From Planctomycetota bacterium (lineage in GTDB: Bacteria > Planctomycetota > UBA1135 > UBA2386): 64,000 nt of DNA. The notes under the pieces were generated by a model, which was given only the letters and a program-made list of their open reading frames with translations, had not been told where the DNA came from and searched no databases. A program made the translations under genes and the position numbers. The first letter of the stretch is position 1. The number at the start of each line of letters is the position of its first letter. Location of the stretch: the NCBI GenBank assembly GCA_020638735.1, contig JACKHZ010000008.1, positions 372,001 to 436,000 on the forward strand, read 5' to 3'. Below are positions 1 through 8,131 of the stretch, one piece after another.

Positions 1-1
1 G

Positions 2-559
2 ACGCAAGCCGGGTCGCTGCAGCCCGGGATCGACATCGACTTCGGCGACGACGGCGTGCTCGAGTACGTCAACGGCAACCAGGTCTCGCTGACGTTGCCG
101 CTGTCACTCGAGCCACAGCCGCTGCCGGTGCGGATCACGTTCTCCTCCACCGCGCTGACGCCCGGAATCGCCGCCTCCAGCCTGATTCTCGAGGCGCTGC
201 CGGCGACGGCCATCAGCAGCACGCTGGCAGCCCTCAGCTGCACCGCCCCCGGCATCACGGCACTGCCGACGTTCTTCGACAACGGGGTGCGACTGAAGGC
301 GAGCAGCTTCCAGCCGATGATGCCCTGGCTGGCGATGGTGATCGGCTGGGACACCGCACCGGTGCTGCTGCCGTCGCTCGGCCAATCCCCGTGCCTGTTC
401 CTGCCGACGCCGGACGTCGTCGTGCTGCAAGGCCTCGGCATCGCCCCGCTCGACGTGCCGCTACCCGCCGCGGTGCGACCGGTGAGGTTCTGGGTCCAGG
501 GCGTGATCCCGGACTCGCAGCTGCTGACCACCGACTGTCTGCGCATCGACGCCTGGTGA
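2..559 (+). CDS. C-terminal part of a secreted protein (cut by window edge)
   Basis: The reading frame is open from base 2 and ends at TGA 557-559, so the N-terminus lies outside the window. About 185 residues are visible, rich in Leu, Pro and Ala with few charges. The last part has a hydrophobic beta-strand pattern (LPTPDVVVLQGLGI, then RFWVQGVIPDSQL) that resembles the C-terminal module of three other exported proteins in this window, at 12.4, 28.8 and 61.7 kb. The likely role is an exported or surface protein; the function is unknown. The visible GTG at 56 is probably internal, since the frame stays open upstream of it. Confidence 0.7.
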   Translation, partial: TQAGSLQPGIDIDFGDDGVLEYVNGNQVSLTLPLSLEPQPLPVRITFSSTALTPGIAASSLILEALPATAISSTLAALSCTAPGITALPTFFDNGVRLKASSFQPMMPWLAMVIGWDTAPVLLPSLGQSPCLFLPTPDVVVLQGLGIAPLDVPLPAAVRPVRFWVQGVIPDSQLLTTDCLRIDAW

Positions 560-569
560 ACGACGCGGC

Positions 570-1655
570 TCAGCTCGCGCGCGACTGACGCCAGCGGTCG
601 AGCGCGACGGCGCCGACGATGATCGCGCCGGTGACGACCTCCTGCACCCAGTTGTCGAGCTCGAGCTTGGTGCAGCCGTTGTCGACCACGGTCATGATCA
701 AGGCCCCCAGCAGCGTGCCGAAGATCGCGCCTTCGCCGCCGGTCAGCGACGCGCCGCCGATCACCGCCGCGGCGATCGCCTTCAGCTCGTAGCCCTGACC
801 GGTCATCGGATCGCCCATCGACAGGAACGAGGTCTGCATCACGGCGGCGATGCCGGCGCAACCGCAGCCGAGCACGTAGACCGACAGCTCGGTGCGGCCG
901 AGGTCGACGCCGCACAGACGCGCCGTGTCGCGGCTCGAGCCGAGCGCGACGGTGTGGCGGCCGAACACCGAGCGCTTCAACAGCAGCGCCGCGATCGCGG
1001 CGGTGCCGAGCATGACCCAGACGCCGGGCGGCAGCAGCGGTCCCGGCTGCATCACGGCGCGCAGCGTGTCGTCGGCCTCGAAGTAGATCGGCTGCTGGCC
1101 GCCGAGCCCCTTGGCGAGGCCGCGCAGCGCGCCCCACAGTCCCAGCGTGACGATGAACGGCGACAACGGCAACCTCCACGGCAGCCGCCGCATCGCCCAC
1201 CACGTGCCGGCGCCGCCGGCGGCGCCGACCATCGCCGCCCACGGCTCGCCGACTCCGATCGCGTGCGCCGCGTAGCGCAGCAGCGCCGCTGTGGCCGCCG
1301 TCAGCAGCGCGCGGACCAGGTGCCCCACCACCAGCGCCCCGATCAGCCAGCCGACGGCCGCGCCGGTCGCGATCGAGCCCGACGCAGCGACCACGAAGCC
1401 GTGACCGTCGCGCAGCAGCCATGCGCCGACCATGCTCGACAGCGCGATGTTGGCGCCGACCGACAGGTCGATGCCGCCGCTGACGATGATCCACGTCGCG
1501 CCGACGGCGGCGGTGCCGACGACGGCGGTCTGCAGCAGCATCAGCTCCTGGTTGGACCAGGACATGAACTTGCTGCCGGCGGTCAGCGCGAACAGCGACC
1601 ACACGCACAACAAGCCGAGCAGCGGTCCAGCCGCACGCAACCATCCCGCCTTCAC
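570..1655 (-). CDS. Sugar ABC transporter permease (RbsC/XylH family)
   Basis: This is the inner-membrane channel subunit of a ribose/xylose-type importer (BPD_transp_2 family), 361 residues with about ten hydrophobic segments. Family landmarks are the GGIDLSVG motif near residue 60 and the C-terminal AVIGGASLTGGEG loop that contacts the ATPase. A GTG start at 1655 is chosen because it overlaps the ATPase stop by 4 bases (GTGA), implying translational coupling. The protein is slightly longer than usual: an Ala/Trp-rich stretch around residues 115-150 looks like an insertion between helices. It is the last gene of the operon after the binding protein and ATPase. The substrate cannot be told from sequence. 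Confidence 0.94.
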   Translation of the reverse strand: MKAGWLRAAGPLLGLLCVWSLFALTAGSKFMSWSNQELMLLQTAVVGTAAVGATWIIVSGGIDLSVGANIALSSMVGAWLLRDGHGFVVAASGSIATGAAVGWLIGALVVGHLVRALLTAATAALLRYAAHAIGVGEPWAAMVGAAGGAGTWWAMRRLPWRLPLSPFIVTLGLWGALRGLAKGLGGQQPIYFEADDTLRAVMQPGPLLPPGVWVMLGTAAIAALLLKRSVFGRHTVALGSSRDTARLCGVDLGRTELSVYVLGCGCAGIAAVMQTSFLSMGDPMTGQGYELKAIAAAVIGGASLTGGEGAIFGTLLGALIMTVVDNGCTKLELDNWVQEVVTGAIIVGAVALDRWRQSRAS

Positions 1656-3229
1656 GCCGCACCTCCCGCGAACACGCCCGTCGTCATGGCCGTCAGCAAC
1701 GCGTGCTCGCCCAGTCCGGCGATCGGCCGCGGCGGCAGCAGCCGGCCGCGGGAGACGACCGCGACGCGATCGCACAGCCCGAGCAGCTCCGGCAGATAAC
1801 TCGACACCACCAGCACGGCGCGCCCGTCGCGGTGCGCCAGCTCGTCGATGCGCGCATACAGCTCGGCCTTGGCGCCGACGTCGACGCCGCGAGTCGGCTC
1901 GTCGAGCAGCAGCACGTCGCACTCGGCGGCGAGCAGCCGCGCCAGCGCGACCTTCTGCTGGTTGCCCCCGGAGAGTTCGCGCGCTGCCTGCCCTGGCCCG
2001 CGGGCCTTGACGCCGAGCCGTTCGAGCCACGCCACCGCGTCGCGTTCGAGGCCGCGCGACGAGACGAAGCCGCCGCGCGCGCGCCGCGACAGGCACGGCA
2101 GCCACAGGTTGTCGGCCAGCGAGCGCTGCAGCATCAGGCCTTCGTGCTTGCGGTCCTCGCTGAGCATGCCGACGCCGGCCGCCCAGCTGGCGCGCGGCGT
2201 GCCGACGCGTTCGCGCGGCGTGCCGACGCGTTCCAGGCCGGCGATCCGCACGCGTCCGCTGCGAACCTCGTCGAGGCCGAACACGCAGCGCAGCAGCTCG
2301 GTGCGGCCCGCACCGACCAGCCCGGCGAGGCCGAGCACCTCGCCGCGGCGCAGCGACAGCGACGCGCCGATCGGCAGCGCGCGGCCGCTGACGTCCTCGA
2401 TCGCCAGGACCTCGTCGCGCGGCAGCCCCGGCACGACGTCCGAACGCCGGTACATGTCACCGATCTCGCGCCCGACCATCGCCGCGACCAGGCCGTCGTG
2501 GTCGATGTCCGACATCGCACCGCTGGTCACCGTCCTGCCGTCGCGCAGCACCGTGTAGCGGTCGGCGACGGCGAAGAGCTCCTCGAACACGTGCGAGACG
2601 TAGACGACGGCGACGCCCGACGCGGCGAGCGCGCGCAGCCGCTGCAGCAGCGGGTCGACGTCCTGCTGCGTCAGGCTCGACGTCGGCTCGTCGAGCACCA
2701 GCACACGAACGTCCTGGGCCAGCGCGCGCGCGATCTCGACCAGCTGGCGATCGGCCGGCGGCAACGTCGCCACCAGCCGCTGCGGGTCGAGCTGTTCGCG
2801 CCCGACCGTCGCCAGCGCCGCGCGCGCCCGCTCGGCCATGGCGCGCCGATCGACGAGCAGCCCGCGCCGCGGTTCACGGCCGAGGAAGAGGTTCTCGGCG
2901 ATCGTCAGGTGCGGCGCCAACGCCAGCTCCTGGTGGATGATCGCCAGCCCCGCGGCGCGCGCCGCGGCCGGGTCGCGCGGCGCGTGCCGCACGCCCTCGA
3001 GCCGCATCTCGCCCTCGTCGGGCGCGTGCACGCCGGCCAGCGCCTTCAGCAGCGTCGACTTGCCCGCACCGTTCTCGCCGACCAGCGCGTGCACCTCGCC
3101 GGCGCGCACTTCGAGGTCGACGCCGCCGAGCGCCTGGGTCGGGCCGAAGCGCTTCTTCAGCCCGCGCACCGACAACCGCGGCCCGCCGCCGCCCGCCCGC
3201 CCTGCGCTGCTCGACGCGACCGGGCTCAT
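1652..3229 (-). CDS. Sugar ABC transporter ATP-binding protein (RbsA/MglA type)
   Basis: This is a twin-domain ATPase of 525 residues that powers the ribose/xylose-class importer. The N-terminal half has Walker A GENGAGKST and Walker B VLVLDEPTSS, with an altered signature (LPPADRQ). The C-terminal half has a degenerate Walker A (GLVGAGRTE) but an intact signature ELSGGNQQK and Walker B LLLDEPTRGVD. This asymmetry is normal for the family. The ATG at 3229 overlaps the stop of the binding-protein gene (ATGA). A perfect 21-bp tandem duplication sits inside the gene at 2192-2233 and adds seven residues (VGTPRER) without breaking the frame. Confidence 0.95.
   Translation of the reverse strand: MSPVASSSAGRAGGGGPRLSVRGLKKRFGPTQALGGVDLEVRAGEVHALVGENGAGKSTLLKALAGVHAPDEGEMRLEGVRHAPRDPAAARAAGLAIIHQELALAPHLTIAENLFLGREPRRGLLVDRRAMAERARAALATVGREQLDPQRLVATLPPADRQLVEIARALAQDVRVLVLDEPTSSLTQQDVDPLLQRLRALAASGVAVVYVSHVFEELFAVADRYTVLRDGRTVTSGAMSDIDHDGLVAAMVGREIGDMYRRSDVVPGLPRDEVLAIEDVSGRALPIGASLSLRRGEVLGLAGLVGAGRTELLRCVFGLDEVRSGRVRIAGLERVGTPRERVGTPRASWAAGVGMLSEDRKHEGLMLQRSLADNLWLPCLSRRARGGFVSSRGLERDAVAWLERLGVKARGPGQAARELSGGNQQKVALARLLAAECDVLLLDEPTRGVDVGAKAELYARIDELAHRDGRAVLVVSSYLPELLGLCDRVAVVSRGRLLPPRPIAGLGEHALLTAMTTGVFAGGAA
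2192..2233. repeat. Perfect 21-bp tandem duplication inside the ABC ATPase gene
   Basis: Two identical 21-bp units lie head to tail (2192-2212 and 2213-2233; unit begins GCGCGGCGTGCCGACG). The length is a multiple of three, so the protein gains a repeated VGTPRER heptapeptide in the linker of the C-terminal nucleotide-binding domain. This looks like a recent slippage event. Confidence 0.9.
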
Positions 3230-4197
3230 TTGAGCAGCCGCGCGATCTCCGGTTGCTGCAGGTTGGCCTTGGTCGCCAGCACCGCGCCAGTGTCGGTGAC
3301 CGGCGGCACGGGCTTGCCGTCGATCAGCTGCTGCAGCTGCTCGACCGCGAGCTCGCCCATGCGCTGCGGATCCTGCACGACCAGCGCGTCGATCGCGCCG
3401 CCTTCGAGCCCGGCGACGAGCGGCGGCGAGCTGTCGAAGCCGACGAAGCGCTTCTTGCCGGCGAGGCCGAGCTGCTCGAGCGCGAGCAGCATGCCGTTGG
3501 TCGCCGACTCGTTGGAGGCGAAGATGCCGTCGCAGTCGCGCAGCGCGTCGGCCATGTTCAGCGCGGTGGTCTTGGCCTCGCCCGCGGTCGCGCCGGCGTA
3601 GCGGTTGTCGACCAGCACCTCGAGCCCGGCGGCCTTCGCCGCGGTGAGGAAGCCCTTCTCGCGCGCCTCGGTCGACGCCGAGCCGACCTGGTAGCGCAGC
3701 AGCACGACCTTCTTGCCGCCGCCCGCGAGCGCCTTGGCCAGTGCCTCGCCGGCCATCTCGCCGGCCTTCTCGTTGTCGGTGGCGACGAACGACGCGAAGT
3801 CGGTGCCGGGCACGCCGTCGAGCGCCGAGTCGAAGATCACCACCGGGATGCCCTTCTGCTTCGCCGACGCGACCACCGGCGCGAGCGCGGTGTGGTCGAG
3901 CGGCGCCAGCGCGATGCCGGCGACGCCCTCGCTGACGAACTGCTGCACCATCGCGATCTGGCCGGAGCGGTCGGACTCGCTGAGCGGTCCCTTGAAGGTC
4001 ATCTGCAGACCGGCGGTCGTGGCGCTGCGCTGCGCGCCCGCCTTGACGGCGAGCCAGAAGGTGTGCGTCATACCCTTCGGCACGACCGCCACGCGCTTCG
4101 CGTCGCCGGAGCCCGAAGCGCCGGACGAGGCATCGGACGACTGGCCGCCGCAGGCGGCGAGCAGCAAGGACAGCGACAGCACGAGGGGGCGCAGCAT
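3226..4197 (-). CDS. Sugar-binding lipoprotein of ABC transporter (Peripla_BP_4)
   Basis: This is the periplasmic substrate-binding protein of the importer, 323 residues. The start at 4197 gives a classic lipoprotein signal: hydrophobic LSLSLLL followed by the lipobox LAAC near residue 16, then a Ser/Gly-rich linker. The mature part has the type-I periplasmic binding fold: a first strand VAVVPKGMTHTFW, a central VVIFDSALDG, and a hinge segment IFASNESATNGML typical of RbsB-like proteins. It is the first gene of a three-gene operon (binding protein, ATPase, permease) transcribed leftward, and it shares a 126-bp divergent promoter region with the rightward GNAT-deacetylase gene. No sugar kinase or regulator is adjacent, so the ligand is unknown. 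Confidence 0.95.
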   Translation of the reverse strand: MLRPLVLSLSLLLAACGGQSSDASSGASGSGDAKRVAVVPKGMTHTFWLAVKAGAQRSATTAGLQMTFKGPLSESDRSGQIAMVQQFVSEGVAGIALAPLDHTALAPVVASAKQKGIPVVIFDSALDGVPGTDFASFVATDNEKAGEMAGEALAKALAGGGKKVVLLRYQVGSASTEAREKGFLTAAKAAGLEVLVDNRYAGATAGEAKTTALNMADALRDCDGIFASNESATNGMLLALEQLGLAGKKRFVGFDSSPPLVAGLEGGAIDALVVQDPQRMGELAVEQLQQLIDGKPVPPVTDTGAVLATKANLQQPEIARLLK

Positions 4198-4323
4198 GGC
4201 GCAGCGGATGCTAGCCAGCGCCCGGGGCGAGAGCCACGCCGCAGCCACGGCGGCGGCGCGCGAAATCCTGCCCACCACCGACCGCGTCCGGATAGCGTCC
4301 CGCGCGCCAGGAGCACACCGCCG

Positions 4324-6066
4324 ATGTTCCGCATCCGCCAGATCGCCGATCCGACCCAGCCCCACTACCGCCGCGTGCTGAAGCGCGTGCAGGAGATCCT
4401 CCGGAAGCAGCTGCCGGGCATCGCACCCGACGAGATCGACTCGCTGCCGGAGCGCCTGCACGACCCGCTCAGCAGCCAGATGCGCGCGCTGCTCTACGTC
4501 GCCGACGACCTGCGCGGCAAGCTGCACGGCTTCGCGCTGCTGTCACACGCACCCGACGTCGGCTTCTGCCTGCTCGACTACCTCGCCTCGGGGCCGCGCT
4601 CCGGCGGCGGCGGCATCGGCGGCGCGCTCTACCAGAAGGCCCGCGCCGCGGCGCGCGAGCTCGGCTGCGTCGGCCTGTTCTTCGAGTGCCTGCCGGACGA
4701 CCCGGTCGCCTGTAGCGACCCGTCGTTGGCCAAGCAGAACGCCGCGCGGCTGCGCTTCTACGAGCGCTACGGCGCCCGGCCGATCGTCGGCACCGGCTAC
4801 GAGACGCCGCTGTCGCCGGGCGGCAAGGACCTGCCGCACCTGGTGTTCGACGACCTCGGCTCGGGCGCGCCGCTGCCGGCGGCGAAGGCGCGCGAAGTGG
4901 TGCGCGCGTTCCTCCAGCGCAAGTACGCCTACCTCTGCTCGCCCGACTACGTCGACGCGGTGGTCGCGTCGTTCACCGACGATCCGGTGCGACTTCGCGC
5001 GCCGCGCTACACCAAGGCGTCGGCGACTCCGGCGGTGATCGGCAACGGTCAGGTGGTGTTGACGATCAACGCCGAGCACGACATCCACCACGTGCGCGAG
5101 CGCGGCTACGTCGAGGCGCCGGTGCGGGTGCGTTCGATCCGCGCCGCGATCGATGCGACCGGCCTGTTCCGCGAGGTCGAGACGCGCGCGTTCGGCGACG
5201 AGCACCTGACGCGCGTGCACGACCCGGCGCTGGTGCGCTTCCTCTACAAGGTCTGCGCCGACGTGCCGGACGGCAAGTCGATCTACCCGTACGTCTTCCC
5301 GCTGCGCAACCGCTCGCGGCTGCCGGAGGACCTGTCGTACTGCGCCGGCTACTACTGCATGGACACCTTCACGCCGCTCAACCAGAACGCGTGGCTGGCC
5401 GCGCGGCGCGCGGTCGACACGACGCTCACCGCCGCCGACGCGGTGCGTCGCGGCGCGCCGCTGGCGTATGCGCTGGTGCGGCCGCCCGGGCATCACGCCG
5501 AGCGATCGGTGTTCGGCGGCTTCTGCTACTTCAACAACAACGCGATCGCCGCCGAGCACCTCGCCGAAGGCGGCCACCGCGTGGCGATCCTCGACGTCGA
5601 CTACCACCACGGCAACGGCCAGCAGGACGTGTTCTACGGCCGCGGCGACGTGCTGACGGTGTCGATCCACGCCGACCCGCGCATCGCCTACCCGTTCTTC
5701 ACCGGCTTCGCCGAGGAGCGCGGCGAGGGCGATGGCGCAGGCTGCAACCTCAACCTGCCGCTGCCCGAACACGTCGACGCGGCGACCTACCTGACGAAGC
5801 TCGACGAGGCGCTGGCCGCGATCCGCAGCTTCGCCCCGCAGTTCCTGGTCGTCGCTCTCGGACTCGACACCGCCAAGCGCGACCCGACCGGCACCTGGTC
5901 GCTGCAGAAGGGCGACTTCGAGGCGAACGGCCGCCGCATCGGCGCGCTCGGACTGCCGACGCTGGTCGTGCAGGAGGGCGGCTACCGCACCGTCACGCTC
6001 GGCGCCAACGCCGCAGCGTTCTTCACGGGGTTGGTCGCCGGCCACGAACAGGCGCGCAGCAGCTGA
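4324..6066 (+). CDS. GNAT acetyltransferase fused to histone deacetylase-like hydrolase
   Basis: 580 residues with two opposing activities. Residues about 1-190 look like a GNAT N-acetyltransferase: an acetyl-CoA loop SGGGGIGGAL and a C-terminal LRFYERYGARP. Residues about 220-575 are an arginase/deacetylase-fold domain (class II HDAC/acetylpolyamine amidohydrolase). It carries the His pair in RPPGHHAE, the zinc ligands Asp and His in DVDYHHGNGQ, a further Asp in LGLDTAKRDP, and the catalytic Tyr in QEGGYRT. All active-site residues expected for a working deacetylase are present. The ATG at 4324 begins the GNAT fold directly. Substrates could be lysine side chains, polyamines or small acetylated metabolites; the sequence does not decide. 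Confidence 0.93.
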   Translation: MFRIRQIADPTQPHYRRVLKRVQEILRKQLPGIAPDEIDSLPERLHDPLSSQMRALLYVADDLRGKLHGFALLSHAPDVGFCLLDYLASGPRSGGGGIGGALYQKARAAARELGCVGLFFECLPDDPVACSDPSLAKQNAARLRFYERYGARPIVGTGYETPLSPGGKDLPHLVFDDLGSGAPLPAAKAREVVRAFLQRKYAYLCSPDYVDAVVASFTDDPVRLRAPRYTKASATPAVIGNGQVVLTINAEHDIHHVRERGYVEAPVRVRSIRAAIDATGLFREVETRAFGDEHLTRVHDPALVRFLYKVCADVPDGKSIYPYVFPLRNRSRLPEDLSYCAGYYCMDTFTPLNQNAWLAARRAVDTTLTAADAVRRGAPLAYALVRPPGHHAERSVFGGFCYFNNNAIAAEHLAEGGHRVAILDVDYHHGNGQQDVFYGRGDVLTVSIHADPRIAYPFFTGFAEERGEGDGAGCNLNLPLPEHVDAATYLTKLDEALAAIRSFAPQFLVVALGLDTAKRDPTGTWSLQKGDFEANGRRIGALGLPTLVVQEGGYRTVTLGANAAAFFTGLVAGHEQARSS

Positions 6067-6069
6067 CCT

Positions 6070-7197
6070 TCAGCGCGGCGAGTCGTCGCGCGGCGGCCCG
6101 AGCTCGATGACCATCAGCTGCGGCCGGCAGCAGAACCGCACCCGCGGCGCGTGGCCGCGCTCCATGCCGACGCCGCGGCTGACGCCGAGCCAGGCGCGCC
6201 CTCGCGGGAACACGCCGCCGCCGGCGAGCCAGCGCGGCACCGACGACAGCGTCATCACCGGGCCGAAGCCCGGCACCTGGATCTGCCCGCCGTGGGTGTG
6301 CCCGGCGAGCATCAGGCAGTCGAGGTCGAGGCCGCCGCGCAAGACGCTCTGCATGAAGTCCGGCGCGTGGCCGAAGACGATCGGGAAGCGCGCGCCGGCG
6401 CCCTGCGCGCCGGCGCGGCGCAGCAGCCCGGCGTCGGCGAACTCCAGGCGCGAACGTCGGCGGCCGAGCCCGATCAGGTCGATCGGCACGCCGTGCAGCG
6501 ACGCCACGCCGTCGTCGAGCGCGCGCACGGCGGTGCCTTCGTAGACGCCGGCGGCGTCGCCGGCCGGCCAGTCGACGTCCCCCTCCACCGCGAACATGCC
6601 GAGCGGCGGCGACAACTTCTGCAGCTGCGCGCGCAGCTTCGGCAGCTCGGCGGCCAGCTCTTCGCCTTCGAGCTGCAGGTAGTCGCCGAGGAACAGCACC
6701 AGGTCCGGCTGCAGCTCGACGAGGCGGTCGAACACCGACACTTCGTAGGCGCCGATCGCATCGGTCTGCAGGTCGGCGACGCAGGCGATGCACAGCGGCC
6801 GCTCGAGCCCGCGCAGCTTCTCGCTGGTGCAGACGTGCGTCGTCACCTCGAGGCGGAACGGCTCGACCTCGCGCGCCCACAGGTAGCAGCCTTCGCCGAC
6901 GACGAACGCGGCGACCAGCGCTCCGGCCAGCCAGCGATGCCGCCGACGCAACACGACCGCGCGCAGCAGCCAGACCGGCAGGATCACGCAGCTGATCGCG
7001 TGGGCGAAGCCGCGCAGCACCGCGAAGTTGCCGAACGGCCGCTGCAACACGCCGAGGCCGAGGCCGGCGACCAGCCCGAAGGAGAGCATCGTCGCGAGTT
7101 CGCGCCAGGCGGTGCGTGGCCTCGCGCGCAGCGCCACCGCCGCAGCAGCGACGAGCGCGACGACATCGGCCATGCAGAGCAGCAGCAGCTGGGACAT
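6070..7197 (-). CDS. Membrane-anchored metallophosphoesterase family protein, variant active site
   Basis: 375 residues. The first about 130 contain four hydrophobic segments, and the rest is a calcineurin-like phosphoesterase domain. The C-terminal motif GHTHGGQ is intact. The N-terminal metal motif reads ADLQTD where D-x-H is expected, the middle motif reads FLGDYL, and the usual GNHD reads GDVDW. Two histidines, including the one normally assisting catalysis, are therefore replaced. The start at 7197 (MSQLL) is preferred over 7215 because a CATACT hexamer sits just upstream. The gene converges on the deacetylase gene with a 3-bp gap. It may be inactive, or a subfamily with altered metal use. 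Confidence 0.88.
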   Translation of the reverse strand: MSQLLLLCMADVVALVAAAAVALRARPRTAWRELATMLSFGLVAGLGLGVLQRPFGNFAVLRGFAHAISCVILPVWLLRAVVLRRRHRWLAGALVAAFVVGEGCYLWAREVEPFRLEVTTHVCTSEKLRGLERPLCIACVADLQTDAIGAYEVSVFDRLVELQPDLVLFLGDYLQLEGEELAAELPKLRAQLQKLSPPLGMFAVEGDVDWPAGDAAGVYEGTAVRALDDGVASLHGVPIDLIGLGRRRSRLEFADAGLLRRAGAQGAGARFPIVFGHAPDFMQSVLRGGLDLDCLMLAGHTHGGQIQVPGFGPVMTLSSVPRWLAGGGVFPRGRAWLGVSRGVGMERGHAPRVRFCCRPQLMVIELGPPRDDSPR

Positions 7198-7260
7198 CGC
7201 GCCGCAGTATGCCACACGTGCGCGGTCCGGCTCCGACCTTGTGCCGCGGCCCGTGCCACC

Positions 7261-7266
7261 GACAAT
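7261..7266 (+). promoter_or_regulatory. -10-like hexamer GACAAT before the amidohydrolase start
   Basis: The hexamer ends 7 nt before a GTG at 7274. That spacing would place the transcription start at or next to the start codon, giving a leaderless transcript. It also argues for GTG 7274 rather than the ATG at 7265, which overlaps the hexamer. Confidence 0.45.
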
Positions 7267-7273
7267 GCGCCAC

Positions 7274-8122
7274 GTGCGAATCGACGCCCACCAGCACTTC
7301 TGGCGCTACAACGCCGAGCAATACCCGTGGATCGACGCGAGGATGCAGCGCATCGCCCGCGACTTCCTGCCCGACGACCTCGCGCCCGAACTCGAGGCAT
7401 CGGGCTTCGACGGCGCGATCGCCGTGCAGGCGCGCGGCACGCTCGACGAGACGCGCTTCCTGCTCGAGCTGGCCAAGGCGCACCCGATCGTGCGCGGCGT
7501 CGTCGGCTGGATGGACCTGTGCGCGCCGGACCTCGATCAGGTGCTCGAGCAGTTCGCCGGCGAGAAGCTCCTGAAGGGCCTGCGGCACGTCGTGCAGGAC
7601 GAACCCGACGAGCGCTTCCTGCTGCGGCCCGACTTCCAGCGCGGCGTGCAGAGGATCGGCGAGATGGGCCTCGTCTACGACGTGCTGATCTACCCGCGCC
7701 AGCTCGACGCCGCGGTGTCGTTCACAGCCGCGCTGCCCGACCAGCCGTTCGTGCTCGACCACCTGGCCAAGCCGCGCATCGGCGAAGGCTCGGTCGACGA
7801 TTGGCTGCCGGGCTTCCGCGCGCTGGCGCAGTTCGAGAACGTCGCGTGCAAGGTCTCCGGCCTCGTCACCGAGGCGAAGTGGAACGCGTGGCAGCCCGAC
7901 GACTTCACCCGCTACCTCGACGCGGCGCTCGAGGCGTTCGGCCCGGACCGGCTGCTGTTCGGCTCCGACTGGCCGGTCTGCCTGCTCGCCGCGGACCACT
8001 ACGCCGCCGTGCACCAGCTGGTCGCAGGTTGGGCGGAGCAGCTCAGCGACGACGAGCGGGCGAAGCTGTTCGGCGGCAACGCGGCGCGCATCTACCGCAT
8101 CGCCGACGCGACGTCCGGGTGA
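7274..8122 (+). CDS. Amidohydrolase family 2 (fuconolactonase-like) protein
   Basis: 282 residues, TIM-barrel metal-dependent hydrolase related to L-fuconolactonase and 2-pyrone-4,6-dicarboxylate lactonase. The N-terminal metal motif RIDAHQHFW is characteristic. Later landmarks are FVLDHLAKPRI, the CKVSGLVTE strand and the C-terminal LLFGSDWPV with the catalytic/metal Asp. The GTG start at 7274 is chosen because family members usually begin right at this RIDAHQHF motif. A few residues after the final helix (YRI) end the protein. Probable activity is hydrolysis of a sugar lactone or related ring. No pathway neighbours are adjacent. Confidence 0.92.
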   Translation: MRIDAHQHFWRYNAEQYPWIDARMQRIARDFLPDDLAPELEASGFDGAIAVQARGTLDETRFLLELAKAHPIVRGVVGWMDLCAPDLDQVLEQFAGEKLLKGLRHVVQDEPDERFLLRPDFQRGVQRIGEMGLVYDVLIYPRQLDAAVSFTAALPDQPFVLDHLAKPRIGEGSVDDWLPGFRALAQFENVACKVSGLVTEAKWNAWQPDDFTRYLDAALEAFGPDRLLFGSDWPVCLLAADHYAAVHQLVAGWAEQLSDDERAKLFGGNAARIYRIADATSG

Positions 8123-8131
8123 GCGACTGAC

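Noticed and set aside
7265..7273. ATG at 7265 as start of the amidohydrolase
   Set aside because: It overlaps the GACAAT hexamer and adds three residues before the conserved RIDAHQHFW start; GTG 7274 fits the family better.
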